A DNA stretch of 64,000 bases from Apodospora peruviana (lineage: Eukaryota > Ascomycota > Sordariomycetes > Sordariales > Lasiosphaeriaceae). The notes below the pieces were generated by a model that searched no databases, had not been told where the DNA came from, and saw only the letters and a program-made list of their open reading frames with translations. The position numbers and the translations under genes were made by a program. The DNA lies in the NCBI GenBank assembly GCA_033439685.1, contig JAUEDM010000002.1, positions 5,890,001 to 5,954,000 of the forward strand. The letters are read 5' to 3'. Below are positions 32,849-44,806 of this stretch, piece after piece. Numbering within the stretch: the first letter of the stretch is position 1; the number at the start of each line of letters is the position of its first letter.

Positions 32849-34159
32849 ATGCTCGTCGGGCTACCGGGCGGTTGTCCGCTGCCGCCGTCAAGCAGTTTGC
32901 CTCTAGCGCGGCAGCTCGACGGGCTCGGTGAGACGGAGATTGTGGCGGCCATCGACAACCTATTGGCAATCTATTGCACTCCCGCAGCCGCGGTCCAAAA
33001 CAAGTCGTCGGTCTTGCTTGAGGTTTCATGCGAAAGGAAGGCCAGCACCACCAGATTGGTTCCTCCGCCAGTGACCGACTCGGGCTACAACTCCGGATAT
33101 ACGTCTGACGACGATTGCGATGATGCTGCCGAGGAGGAGGATGGGGTGGCGCTTGCAGATACGCACACAGACACCATCGCACTGCTCCGTGCAGATGAGT
33201 TCGAGCGTGCATTTGCAACAAAATGGCTGGAAAGGTTCATCAGCCGCGCTGCCGATGAGGAAGATATGCAACTTGCATGCTTCTCATCGGACGAAACACG
33301 CCAGATCATCGTCGAGAGGGCGGCAGATCTGCTGACGGTCTTGCTCAGCCCGCCCGAAGAGCAGCAACAGCAGCAAGACGACAAGGAAGGGGAGTCGGAA
33401 GACGACAGCCTCTGCCGCGAGTTCGAGTTCTCTCTCTCCGACGACGGTGCACAGAGCGTCTGTATTCAGCTCAACGACAGGATAGCGGGTTGTAACTCGA
33501 GCGACCACACCGACGTCGGGTTGCAGACGTGGGGCGCGTCAATCGTCTTCTGCCAGATGTTCTGCGAAGACCCGTCGCGCTTTAATATGGCGTCGTCTTC
33601 CCCCCAACGAATTGTCGAGCTCGGCTCCGGCACAGGGCTCGTGAGCCTCGTGCTGGGAAAATTGCTCCAACGTCCCTCGGCGGTGGTGGCGACGGACTAC
33701 CACGCTGCCGTGATTGAGAATCTGCGCAGGAATATTGCTGTGAACTTCCCAGAAACTTCCGGGCTATCCAGTTGTCCTGTACAAGCCTGCCACCTCGACT
33801 GGGCCGAGAAACAGCCGGGGCCGAACTGGCCACTGGGTGACAGCAAAGCTAATGTCCTCTTTGCTACGGACGTCGTCTATGCCCTTGAGCATGCTATGTT
33901 GCTTTACGACTGCGCATCTCGACTCCTGGCGCCTGACGGTGTCTTTTGGCTTCTGCAGACTGTGCGAGAGAATGGTCGGTTCGCTAGTATCGCCGATACG
34001 GTGGAGGCCGTGTTTCCTACCTGTGAAGGCGAAGAATGCCCTGGGAAAACTGGTACGAGGGTGTTGAAGATACTCAGCACCGAGAGGACCGAGAAGCGCA
34101 AGGGGATCGGGCGTGGAGATGAATCGTTTTATAACCTTTTTAGAATTGGCTGGGCATGA
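32849..34159 (+). CDS. Family-16-type SAM-dependent protein methyltransferase, 436 aa
   Basis: Single exon. The C-terminal half is a Rossmann-type methyltransferase: motif I RIVELGSGTGLVSLVLG (about residues 254-270), an acidic post-II loop VVATDYHAAVIENL, and the motif-4 region LFATDVVYALEHA with the family's Asp. The upstream LQTWGASIVFCQ is the conserved W-G-A entry helix of lysine methyltransferases of the Methyltransf_16 / FAM86-EFM type. The N-terminal 190 residues are acidic, with a poly-Gln tract (EEQQQQQ), and lack a known domain; fungal FAM86-like proteins have such an extension. The likely substrate is a protein lysine, perhaps a translation factor, but this is inferred from family. 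The start is the first ATG of the frame. Confidence 0.8.
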   Translation: MLVGLPGGCPLPPSSSLPLARQLDGLGETEIVAAIDNLLAIYCTPAAAVQNKSSVLLEVSCERKASTTRLVPPPVTDSGYNSGYTSDDDCDDAAEEEDGVALADTHTDTIALLRADEFERAFATKWLERFISRAADEEDMQLACFSSDETRQIIVERAADLLTVLLSPPEEQQQQQDDKEGESEDDSLCREFEFSLSDDGAQSVCIQLNDRIAGCNSSDHTDVGLQTWGASIVFCQMFCEDPSRFNMASSSPQRIVELGSGTGLVSLVLGKLLQRPSAVVATDYHAAVIENLRRNIAVNFPETSGLSSCPVQACHLDWAEKQPGPNWPLGDSKANVLFATDVVYALEHAMLLYDCASRLLAPDGVFWLLQTVRENGRFASIADTVEAVFPTCEGEECPGKTGTRVLKILSTERTEKRKGIGRGDESFYNLFRIGWA

Positions 34160-34269
34160 TTAGGGGTTAGACATCGTGATTAGAGGTGCATGAGAACTTC
34201 GTAGATTTAGACGTACAGTATTGGATAGTAGACATAGAAATCAATAGACTATCAAGACACAACATACCA

Positions 34270-37200
34270 TCATCCTGTATGCGGTATGATGTCGATCCCG
34301 TACCTCTTATAATCCCCTTCCCTCACAACTCCAGTCTCATCCCCACGACCAGAATCCCACCACCTCAACCCAAATCTTCTTCCCTCCAACAAGTCCCTCT
34401 CCTTCCATCTCTCGTACTTATGCCCATCCTCTTTTTCCAGCCGGTCGACCAGTTCACTCCCAGCCAACAACGCCATCCGAGCAGCAACAGACCCCGGATC
34501 AAGCGGCAGAACCCTGGTCCTCTTCCCCATTCCAACCAACCAAAACGACACAACCGCAGCCAGGGCCATGCACAGCAGAAACCCCTCCAGCAGCCTTGTG
34601 GGTAGCTCATTCTGAATAAGCATCGCCCGTCCAAGCGGCTTGGGTACCACCGCAGTCGCGTCGATCTGCTTCTGGCCTGGCAACGGCGCCTCCTTGTCAC
34701 CACTCAAGTCATGCTGCAGCGCGTCATCAACAATGGGTCTCCTGAAATCGAAGTGCAGCGCCTGCGCCCAGAGCTCCTGACACAGGGAATTCAGCGCAGC
34801 AATCATGCCGTTGACATTGTCCTTGCCCATCATCTCACTCGTTGTTACCCTCTCCTTCCCCCCTGACGGAGGAAAAAAGGTAGCCAAAGAATCCGCCATC
34901 TTGCCCACCAATAACGCACTAAAGTGCCCATCGAAATTATTCTCCTCGCCCAAAAAAGTCGGCCCGGTAATAAAACCAAACATCGGCAGCGGGATACTCT
35001 TGTTTTTCGTAGTATCCGACTCTTGCCACAGCTGTTTCTGACTCCCTTCCACCTCCCTGACTTCCCCCTTCCCATTTCCCCCAGGAGACTCATTAACCCT
35101 CATTTCGGGCATCACAAACGTCGCCTCGACTTCCAAACTCTCCAGATAGGGCACACAATGCAGCACCACCACCCCAGAACTATCATTCCCGACCCGCTGG
35201 CCATACACAAAGAACAGATGCTGACGTTCGTCGTGGCAGACATCCCCAGGCAACCGATTATCCAGCGCAAACGTGCTGTCATCCTGCAGTGCCCAGTACG
35301 TGGAGGCCAGGAACCCGAACGGGCCTTGCATGCCAGGCGGATCGCCGCCCGCCGACGAGAGTGTCAGATTCGTTGGCGCGGAGCCACCGAATCGACCTGA
35401 TCTGCAGCGTCTCGGCCATTTCGGTGGCGCGATATCGTAGCTCATTTGTTTATGAGAAAACGTGTTCTTGTCGAGGGGGCGGTATTCGTGCAGCGAGCAG
35501 TTGAGTTGGCCACGGGCTGCTGGGAGGTTACTGAACGTTACCTTTGCAGCATTCTGAGTGGGAGTGGTGTCGGGGGTAGCAAACGCGTACCCTTTATACG
35601 TCCCCGGCGGGTACGACAGGTTATAGAACTGAATCGCCTGGTTGAAGAGCACGTCTGCCGGCCCCTTGCCGACGGAATAATAGCCATTTTCGATTCCCGT
35701 AAAGTTGCCGATGTCGAACCATGATGTTATGGCTGCCGAGAAGTTGGTGATGTTAGGGACGGAGGTGGTTGAGTAGAGCCCGCTGGACGAAACTGCTAAC
35801 GCGACGCTGAGAATCGATGTCAAGATGATGGCGCAGAGACCAAAGTGGCGACGGACGAGCGCGCGGATAAAGGCCACGACCGCGACGCTGGACTGCGGGT
35901 TGAAGTGTAGCGCGTCGACGGTGCTGCCGTTGAGTCTCGACAGTTCGAGGAACGGGTGGAGTGTACGCGCTGCTTTGTCCATCGCTACGTAGGCTAGGCC
36001 GACTAAGGACATGAGCAGGGTGGGCAGCCATATCCATGTGTACCGGGCGTAGTTGTCTGTTGCGACGTCTGCGAGGCCGTTGTTCCTTTTTGAGAGTTGG
36101 AAGAGGACTTCGAGGAGGATGAAGATGATGAGGGTGATGGCTATGATGGATATTCTGAAGGGGGTAGTTGCGGGGTTGGGCAGCCAAAATGTGGAATGGT
36201 CTGGCTTTTGTGAGTTCATGCCATTGAGCCGAGTGGCTGGTTTTCTTTCCTCAAAAGTCGCCAGCTCGTCGAACTGTAGCCCGCCATCCTGCACGAGTAT
36301 AGCCGTGCTTGGATTTCGTGTCGAGGAGAACAAATACCCACTCAAACTTGCCTTGAGCCCGTCCATTGTCGGGACTCCTCCCTCCTGACGCTCAGATAGC
36401 AACTGTGTTAACCGTGGACTATCCTTGTTGGTACTGGCCAACACCACAGCAGCATCCATCAGCGATCCCCGAAGCTCTCGCGCTGGAGCAAAGTTGTAAA
36501 AACACAGTATCATGCAAATTACCGCCATGACGGCCAACAGCGCATCCATTACCCGCAACGCCACAGGCGTGACGACAAGGCGAGATGCCTGCGTGATAGC
36601 CGAAGCCGGCACAATCTCGTCATTGGTGACCGGCGCGATCTTGATCGTCTTGACCACCAGCGCAGCAATTCTCCGATATGTCTCCTGAAATGAGGAAGAC
36701 AAAAGCGCCGTGTCGGCAAACGCTTCCCAGCGAGCCTGCGGCGTCGTGATATTCATCAAGCTGAGCCACCTCTGGTCCCTCAGACGGCCAAGATCTGTCG
36801 TCCCCAAGAAGTTTTGTTCGAAGCTGACCATATTGACGAATACGTCCCTCGTAATCTCAGACGGGGCGACGACCAGATCCAGCTTCTCAACAATATCGCT
36901 CGAGACCTCTATCAGACTGCCATCCCCAGAAACGGTGACCGGTCGTTTCGTGACCGAGTACTTGAAGCGGCAGAGTATTGCAGACACGGTAGAGACTTTG
37001 TCTGGCAAGTCTACAACCACGCTCGTGAACATGGCTGCCGTGTCGTCGTCGGGCGTGGGCTGCCCGCCAAGAAGGTCGTAGTCGACGTCAACGATGACCG
37101 TGCTGTTCAGAAAGCGGGACGAGAACTCGTTCGTTAGCGATGGATCCGGATCATAACTTCGGGGTCCGGCAGTCAGGACATAGTATTTCGATAGCAGGTT

Positions 37201-38375
37201 GAAGTCGTCTTTGGACATGATGTCGGCCAAGGAGAAAAGGGTGTCCTGGTCTTCTGATACGGTAGTCGTCTTTCCTTTTGTCTCGTATTTCCACGAAAAG
37301 GGCGTGCAATCCTGATCGACGGCGAAGACGGGGACGGTGGCTGAAATAGTTGAGTTCGGTCCTTGTGCGAGATCTGTCACATTTCTCGCTGTCAACGTCG
37401 ATGGCTTTTAACATACATGACTCGATTTAACTCACCTGTAAGAGATGAATCAAGCGCAAACGAAGTGGTCGCATACTGCGAATTAACACCGGCCGGCGGC
37501 GCAACATGGCCGTAGTTGATAGCCCAGAACAGAACACCAGGATCCGGTGTGCTCGCCGGCAAGGCGGTGGTATCATTATAAGCGCCCCTGCTCATATTGA
37601 ACTGCTCCAGCATCCTAACTTGGGTTGGATAGCTCAGCTGGCGGTCCTGCAGCGCGAATAGACCAGTCGAGACGACGATGAGGGCCTTCAAGACCAGACC
37701 GCCAGTGACGCTGAGCGCAACCGGGAAATGGCCCGCCCGCAGGGACCGAAACAGCGAGACGATGCTCCACGGAGTCAGGTAGTTGACCAGGAGGTTGCTG
37801 TCGGCCGGGAGGGGCGGCGCCCGCGCGAGCTCCATCCACGGGATCGAGTGCTGGACTTGGTACTCGAGCTGACCCCAAAGGGCCGCGATTATGCTGAGGA
37901 CTTGTATGGTTGATGGTGTTGTCAGCTTAAATACCTTATCTAACCACACCGATGGTGGTGCTTAGGTGTACGTACAAAAGGTCGGCCCATATGTCCAGAG
38001 GTAATGCTTGTCTTCAGTAGCGAAGGCAAACCCCCGGTAGCGATCAGAGAGATGGTTCAGGACCTCTTCGGTGGCCAAGAAGGACAGGAACAGCAGAGCT
38101 AATCCGACGAGGAATTCTCGACGGAGGTAGATCGAGCCATGTCCTCTCCACATTTTGTATCTCGACAATCGACCTCTGCCCTGCTGATGTTGACCGAGCA
38201 AGCTTGTGTGCGACTCGGACGCCTCGACCACAACAGCCGTAGTATCCGATTTAACCTGCTGCTTCGATACACCTAGAAACGGAAAAGGAGACCTTTGGGG
38301 CGGCAACACCAAGTTATCCCTTTCGAGCGCATCGTGGTCGACCGAGGAGGGGAGAAGACGCGGCGACGAACTCAT
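34270..38375 (-). CDS. DUF3433 polytopic membrane protein, 1,327 aa
   Basis: Three exons: 38375-37976, 37900-37436 and 37388-34270. Introns use GTACGT (37975) and GTGAGT (37435) donors; the joined phases give YGPTFLSIIAALWGQLEYQ and SLTARNVTDLA, both continuous. Exon lengths sum to 3,984 nt. Two DUF3433 domains are visible, each with paired membrane helices: FLVGLALLFLSFLATEEVL and the region around SIVSLFRSLRAGHFPVALS in the first, and ISIIAITLIIFILLEVLF and LPTLLMSLVGLAYVAMDKAA in the second. Large, Asn-glycosylation-rich loops lie between. A final hydrophobic helix (GFLLCMALAAVVSFWLVGMG) sits near the C-terminus. This family is common in filamentous ascomycetes and has no known biochemical function. 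Nothing in the gene looks broken. Confidence 0.88.
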
Positions 38376-39143
38376 GGACGCGGTTGTTCAGATGATGCCC
38401 TCATCTGTTTCGTGGTGTCAAATGGTAATCTGCACGAGTCCCCTCCAAGCGAAGGACGGCTGTGGACGTGGAAAAGGAAGGAAAAACTCCACAGGAGAAC
38501 AATTGAAGTTGAAAGAAGGAAAAAAAAGGAATGTTGCCTCTGGAAGACTGGAATCAATCGTGGCACAAGCCAGACCCGCGACCCAGCTGCAAGGATGCTG
38601 ATCCTGTCAGCGCCGTTGATGGCGACAACATCAATGATTGCTTTAATTTCAACGGGTCCCGCCGTCCAGTGAGACCGCCGCAACCGCTCCCCTGTTGCGT
38701 AGGTATTGCCCCTGCGGGTGCTTACAGAACTTAAAGTCCGAGCCGCCTCGGTCTTATGGTAGCACAACAGGCGTACACCCGTACTGTTACGTAGATCACC
38801 AGCTGATATCGTATATCATGCCCCGAAGGATTTGTATTATTCAGGTACGGAGGTAGACATTTCTAAACAAGGGCCCATTTCCAGTTGTCACTGCGCGAGA
38901 TTGGAATCTTACACCTGATGACCACAGCGCAAATCCAGAACAACCTGAAACCGCCCCCTAATTACAAAATTGGGTGCCAGGAATTATTGCATATCTTCAA
39001 CCCCTGAAATCCTCTCTGCCTTGTCTGTAGAGATCATGGTAGGCCGTCGATGATCGTGCGTTCGATGATCGTACGTATAGCAAACTCGAGACAACTACTA
39101 CTTACCTGACCGAACGATCGATCAACCCCAGTGTCTTCAGTCT
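38376..39143. other. Intergenic between two minus-strand genes
   Basis: Promoter side of the DUF3433 gene and 3' side of the CorA-like gene. Near 39042-39076 CGATGATCGT occurs twice. No gene recognised. Confidence 0.4.
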
Positions 39144-40586
39144 TCACGCCTCCCCAATCTTCAACCTCCTCTTCATCCTCCTCTTCTGCGCCACGATCCA
39201 CACCGCATACAGCCCAAACGTAGCAACCGTCAACGGCACCGCCACGGCCCAAAACAACTTGAACTGCGGCTTCGTCGCCAGTGAAATACCACCACTGCTA
39301 CTAGGACTCCCCCCATCCGTCGAGTCAGGCCAAACAAACAACGGCGCGCTGAACAAGGCGGCCACGAAGCTCCCCGGGAGGAAAAACATAGCCACCAGCG
39401 CGAGCATCTTCATCGACGACGAGTCCTGCAGACTGTCCTTGGCAATGCTGCGGGTCGCGCTAGCCGTCTCGAACGCGATGGCGTTGTCTTGCTGCGCGAT
39501 CAGGTGGAACAGAGCGGCGATCTGCACCTGCACACGCTGTTGCACGTAGGCGACGTCGACAGCTTGCATCTCGGCGCGGTGCGCGAGCAGAGGCAGGTGT
39601 TGCTGCGTTAGGAGGGTACTGGCAGTCGTGCAGCCGGGGTCGTCGTCACTGGACAGAGAAGTTGGAGTCTTTTCCCCTGTGTTCCCGATTATGGTGTCAT
39701 AGTATGATGACGATGTGCGCTGGGACTTGGTTAACGGAGTTGGTTCTTGTGACACCGTGACGACGTTCAAGTCTGCGTGTTGCAATATGAACGCATGCAG
39801 CGCCTCGACGACCTTGAGCTTGCGGGTGCCGTTGGCCAGCTTGGCGGCGCACCCGCTCATCTCGGCGGACAGGGAGCCCAGCTCGCCGGCGGCCGGACGG
39901 GTCTGGCGCCGCGTGGTGAAGCGGTGGTGTCCGGTGCGGGCCTCGACGTTGCGCACCACCGTCTTGATGTCCTCCAGCGTCGTGTCGAGCTCCTGGCTGA
40001 GCATCAAGGTGCACAGGAAGGCGGGAAACATCGGATGATCGATGAGAGACGGGGTCCACCGCGACTGGAGCGCATGGAGCAGCTCCTCGCGCTCCTGGCG
40101 CTCTGCAAAGACGATCACGTGCGTGTTGGGCACGCCGCTGTCAGTGACAGAGTGCGACCACGTCATGGCGAGCTTGGGATGGTAGGTGGCGGTGAAGATG
40201 CGAGCCTGCTGTGTTTTCTTGTGCGGAAGGGCCGATACGCCGGCGGCGCAACTCAGGGCGTAGTCGTACCCGTCCTGGAGCTTCCAGATATCGAGCAGGC
40301 GTTCCAGTTGCTTGGGTGGTGGACCGTGTCGTGACGTTGCTTGATCCTGGCCCACCCATACCAGTCGCAGTATTCGCGTGTGGGCGGCTGTCACGATGTT
40401 TTTGTCTGCAGGTTCGTCGAGCCAGTTCTCAAACGTCATGAACGGGACAGCTTTGGACTCGACAGCCACCGACGATTCCGACTCGTTGCGGCGCCAGATC
40501 TCGGTCACATTTACTGTGGGTGGCTTGTCATCGTAATGCTTTTCCCACAGCCTGCGACGACCAAAGTGCCGGTACAAGTCGTTCAT
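39144..40586 (-). CDS. CorA-like Mg2+ transporter-type protein, 480 aa
   Basis: One uninterrupted exon with ATG at 40586. The soluble N-terminal part (about 390 residues) ends in a long helical region (MQAVDVAYVQQRVQVQIAAL) like the CorA stalk. Two membrane helices follow: SSSMKMLALVAMFFLPGSFV and KLFWAVAVPLTVATFGLYAV. The loop after the first helix reads ALFSAPLFVWPD, without the GMN selectivity motif, so ion transport is not assured. Fungal genomes carry many CorA-like proteins of this shape, often near incompatibility-type genes. It is a different subfamily from the broken copy at 24.7-26.2 kb. Confidence 0.8.
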   Translation of the reverse strand: MNDLYRHFGRRRLWEKHYDDKPPTVNVTEIWRRNESESSVAVESKAVPFMTFENWLDEPADKNIVTAAHTRILRLVWVGQDQATSRHGPPPKQLERLLDIWKLQDGYDYALSCAAGVSALPHKKTQQARIFTATYHPKLAMTWSHSVTDSGVPNTHVIVFAERQEREELLHALQSRWTPSLIDHPMFPAFLCTLMLSQELDTTLEDIKTVVRNVEARTGHHRFTTRRQTRPAAGELGSLSAEMSGCAAKLANGTRKLKVVEALHAFILQHADLNVVTVSQEPTPLTKSQRTSSSYYDTIIGNTGEKTPTSLSSDDDPGCTTASTLLTQQHLPLLAHRAEMQAVDVAYVQQRVQVQIAALFHLIAQQDNAIAFETASATRSIAKDSLQDSSSMKMLALVAMFFLPGSFVAALFSAPLFVWPDSTDGGSPSSSGGISLATKPQFKLFWAVAVPLTVATFGLYAVWIVAQKRRMKRRLKIGEA

Positions 40587-42402
40587 GATGACCTCTTAAT
40601 CTGACTGGCCAGAGGAGGATGTTTCAATACGACTGATACTCGTCGATGAGTGTGTCTCTTGATCCGTGGGGTTGGTGGTCTGATGGAAAAACAACAAACC
40701 TGGCCAATTCGCGCGGGTTCTTGTTTGTTTATATAAAGAGGAAAATACGCTCGGTCATGAGTCAAACGAAGTCCTAGAGAGGCTGTGTTTTGGAGGCGTC
40801 GTGAAGAACAGGGGGTTGATGTTAGCGGGGAAGCTCACGGGTCACGGATGCCTTGCGAAATGAGGAGATTGCAGTGCGCCACCAGTTTGGAGGCCTTCAC
40901 ACGTGTCTGTTTGCTGAAAGCATATATAGAAGAAAAAAGATTACAGGTCGCAAAAGCGACGCGAAGAGTTGGTGATAGGAGTGAATGTTGATCGGAGGAC
41001 AGTAGGATCCCCGAAACATTCGACTCCTATTCCGGAGAAGGGTTTCTGTATTTCGATAGGAACTTCCGGTCCAGACAACGGCCAGGCGACGGGTCATCTT
41101 CCAGCCCGCTGCGACACAACCACACCGAGCAACGTGTCGTCTCTAGCACACTCTCCGGGGCGCAATCTACATAGTCTTGAGTCCTCTGAAGAGAATGCCG
41201 TTCCACAAGCAGGAGCGGCATCATCGTCTCCGCGGCCAAGAATGACGGGCACACTTGGCCGAGTCCCGGGCGCGGAATCGGACTGGGGCCAGAGTGGTTT
41301 TGTCTGTAGATCGCCCTCGGGAGTGATGAAGTGAAAGGACTGAGAGCAGAGCTAAATGACTGTTAGAAGAAGGGCATGGCTGTTTTCCATGGTAACTACC
41401 GGTTGGTTGATAAGTTGATGTACTCGCCATCATTCAACATTCGGGCTTGAGATTCACGATGCCACCTTGCACCCGTCCATCTTCGCGGTCTGGTACATAA
41501 TGACAGAATCGCCTTTTCCGCATTGCTGTTGCACTTACTAGCAGAACGGCGGGTGAGAATTTGAGAGACTTGAAGCAGAAGCGTTCGTGCCAGAGAATGT
41601 GTTGGCGGGTGACTGATGAGTGAGGTTGAGGGACACGGCGGAAAGGGTGATGAACGGATCTCCAAAGAAGAATAGGAAGCAAGAAGCCCAACTTCTCCAA
41701 CTTCTCCAATTTCGACGTGTAATAGCCCCGCTGTTAGTGAAGTTGAAATTTCCCCAAATTTAGTATGACAAAAATTTCCCTCGACTACCACTCTTAACAA
41801 ATCTCCAATTCCTGTCCACAAGTTTTTCCTTCGCCCTAGAGAGTTGCCGAAGAAACACTTGGCGACTTCCACAAATCGCAGATGGGAAACGCACACCCAC
41901 ATGTCTGTCGGCTGCTATTTGAACGGTCGTCGTAGACAGTCAACCATTTCAACTTTCTCGTCGTCAATCACACTCCCACCGAGTCTAGCACCTACCAGGC
42001 TTCTATGGAGGAGCCATAATAACTACACCGCGGTGCTCAAACAACATCGAACCTGCCTGCAAGACGTGAGCAAATGCTGACCAAAATCCCCCACGGTCTC
42101 GCAATGGAGACGATGCCGATAACGGACAACCAATGACGTTTGCTTCTTTCTGCGGGGTCCTGCTAACGCGCAGCTGCGCAATCCAGACCCCAAGGATGCT
42201 GCGCCTCGACATCGATATTCGGTGTCGAGTGACGGGTATGAGTGGTTCTTTCTCAGGTTATTTTATTAGCAGACCCATTTCCGCTTTCAGATGATTCTCT
42301 CGACACTGAAATCCCTCCCACACCTTACTTTTGTGAGTCGCTTGGTCGAAGACCACCACCGAGGATATCCTCCTAGCGGTCGCGTGCCGAACCTCAGCCA
42401 TC
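40587..42402. other. Long intergenic region
   Basis: No supported gene. Open frames at 40969-41334 (plus) and 41396-41902 (minus) show no motif, no conserved phrase and no splice logic, and overlap other open frames. I see no transposon ends. Confidence 0.4.
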
Positions 42403-44806
42403 ATGCTGCCTGGACCGGAGCCCGTAGGCAAGACGAGCTCCAGTCCACGACGTGGACTTCCAGCCTCTGAAGAGTCCTCGTCCTCCTCGACCCACCACCA
42501 GACGCAGCACAACACCGTCGAGATGACCATGGAGAAGACGGACATGGCAAACTCCGGAACTGAACCTGGCGACAAGGATGCTATGGTCCAGATTCTGGCG
42601 AGGCAACAGCGCGGTGGCGGGAACCTTAGCCAGGAACTTCGGGAGTTCCTTCTGGAAGGCATAGACAACCCATCGATTATCTCCGATCGAACCCGCAAAC
42701 TCGTCCTGATGAATTATTCGCCCCAACCTTTGGATAGTCCACTTACCAACGGATCGAGGGCCGCGGTTTTCTGGCACTTTGTCAATGCGACAGCACCCAT
42801 GATCTCGCTGTATGAGACCAGCGACATGCATCACGGCAGGTTTGCGATTGCAGAGCCTTGGCCTAAATTCGGATCTGCCTCCGAGGTCAGGGAAAGGAGG
42901 ATCTGGGAAAGTTCGTGACAAAGTTCTTTTGACCCGCGGGCTTCTGCCATGCTGACACGTCCTTTGGTCTTTTAAGATGCGTTTCCGGTATTGGCATTCC
43001 AGCACTCTGTTCTCCTACACGCCATTCTCGCCTTGGGCTCGTTACACATCGAAAAGGGGCTTGGCCATGAAAGTGCTGCAAGTGCACAATCTTCTGCAGC
43101 CTGGAAGCACTACAACTTTGCTCGGAGACGGATCTCTCCGGCACTCAAAGGTGCTCGACTGCATCCACTTCCTGGACGGCATGGGCTATATGGAGGAGAT
43201 GGTCAGACTGGAGGAGTTCACCCCACCACCGTCGCGGCTCTGCTGTTGACTGCACATTTCGAGCTGTGGACTTTGCAACTTAACCCATGGCGAGATCATT
43301 TAGAGATCTTGAGCAATCTGTTTGCAGAGCGGGTACCAGTTGGGGAAGGGTCTGGCCCGTCTACGTCCTTTCTCTTGAATAAACACTCAGGACACTCGGC
43401 TTTGTCTCCGAGTAAGGTATATACCTTCGACAGATCAGGGCCTGAATCGTTTGAACAGCTCCGAGAACTCTATTGGTCGTTCGTCAAGATGGACGTTTAT
43501 CAGAGCCTGCTTGGAAATGCTCCGCCCTTGTAAGCCACAAGGCCCACAACAGGAACCCCAGCTACCTCTGAACCCTTATTATAGCCAGTTGCTGACCCGA
43601 TGCCGTCTTAGTTTGGACTACGCGGGGAACGTACGGAGGTATTCGCCTCGTGCCCCAGCCGGAGACCTGTCTCATATGTAAGTGCCTATCAACCAAAACA
43701 CCGTGACAACTAGCGTAGGGAGACGTTTGCTGACTGGTTGTGGCATTCGGAATAGACATGGAACTTTTGATCACCTCATGCTGCTCCTCTGGCGAACTGC
43801 GGACTTCGTTGAAAGAGAAAGGACGCGCAGACAAGCGGCCGCCGCAAGGCCACCCAAGTCTTCCGGGCCAGAAGGTGGCGCAAACTTGCCGGATGATCGT
43901 CTCCGCCATTTGAACACCATCATCGCGCTAGAGCACGCTCGAGAGAACTGGAATAGCTTGAAACAGTACTACGAGGATTTCAAATCCAAGCTCGGACACC
44001 AGTTTGAGCCTCTCGGCAGCGAGTATATCTCCAAGACATCTCCGTTCGGTTCCGTGCTGCAATACCGCACATTCTCCGTTGCCGGAATATGGATGAACTA
44101 CCACATGGGCCTGATTCACGTGTATCGGTCGGAGCCTGGGATCGCTAGCGAACTTGAAGGACCGGCACTGCCACAGGCTGCTGAGGCGGCAGCAACGGCT
44201 AGGCAGGCTGGTATCATGTTATCCGCAAACACCATTGGTAGGATTGCGGCCGGGCTTCGTCCTGATATTCTCTTCAGGAACAGAGATGATGATCCGATGA
44301 GCCCGCTGCACTGCGGTGCGTTGATTGAGAGCTACTTGCCTATATTGGCGGCTGGGACTCAGGTAAGCTCGGCTCCATCCACTATATACCTCGAGAGGGA
44401 TTCTGACCAGGTACATTAGTATGGCATCAAAGATCAACGCGACTGGCTTACGGGATATCTTTGTGAGGTCGACATTGCAACCGGCTGTCATCTCGGGCTC
44501 CATGTACTTGACAAGTGCGAGGCGTCTTGGAGAGAAAACAGTACCGCGGAGCAGGACGTGCCATACGAAGACCCCCAACCCAAGGCTGACTACCATGGTG
44601 ACGAGAAGACATACCAAAGCCCACCACGGACTGGTAAGGCGACCGAAGAGACAGTCGGGCTACGGAACATCGATCACGACGTAGAGAGGATGGATATCAG
44701 CGACGCGAAGGAGCCCGGAATTCGGTTCGCGCTGAGAGGTTCAGGTCCTAGGACTCCTCTCCAGGACCACCAGCCCGGAGCGTCTATCCTGGCAGCGCAG
44801 GTTGGG
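42403..44806 (+). CDS. Fungal-specific transcription-factor-domain protein, model incomplete
   Basis: The start at 42403 gives a Ser/Glu-rich N-terminus with no Zn2Cys6 cluster, then the fungal TF regulatory domain: AAVFWHFVNATAPMISLYE, HSVLLHAILALGSLHIEKG, TVAALLLTAHFELW, FDHLMLLLWRTADF, FGSVLQYRTFSVAGIWMNYH and IKDQRDWLTGYLCEVDIATG. Introns at 42911-42976 (GTTCGT...AAG) and 44363-44419 (GTAAGC...TTAG) join in phase. Between about 43530 and 43760 the model is unclear: a TAA at 43531-43533 and a stop after LWHSE interrupt the expected order, so there may be introns I cannot place or frameshifts. Members act in the nucleus as gene regulators. After the domain ends (near 44540) the frame does not stop but runs on into the next protein. 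Confidence 0.65.

Noticed and set aside
40969..41334. 121-codon plus-strand open frame
   Set aside because: Low-complexity Ser/Pro-rich translation with no motif or neighbour support.
41396..41902. 168-codon minus-strand open frame
   Set aside because: Composition looks non-coding, no conserved phrase, and overlapping frames are equally open.
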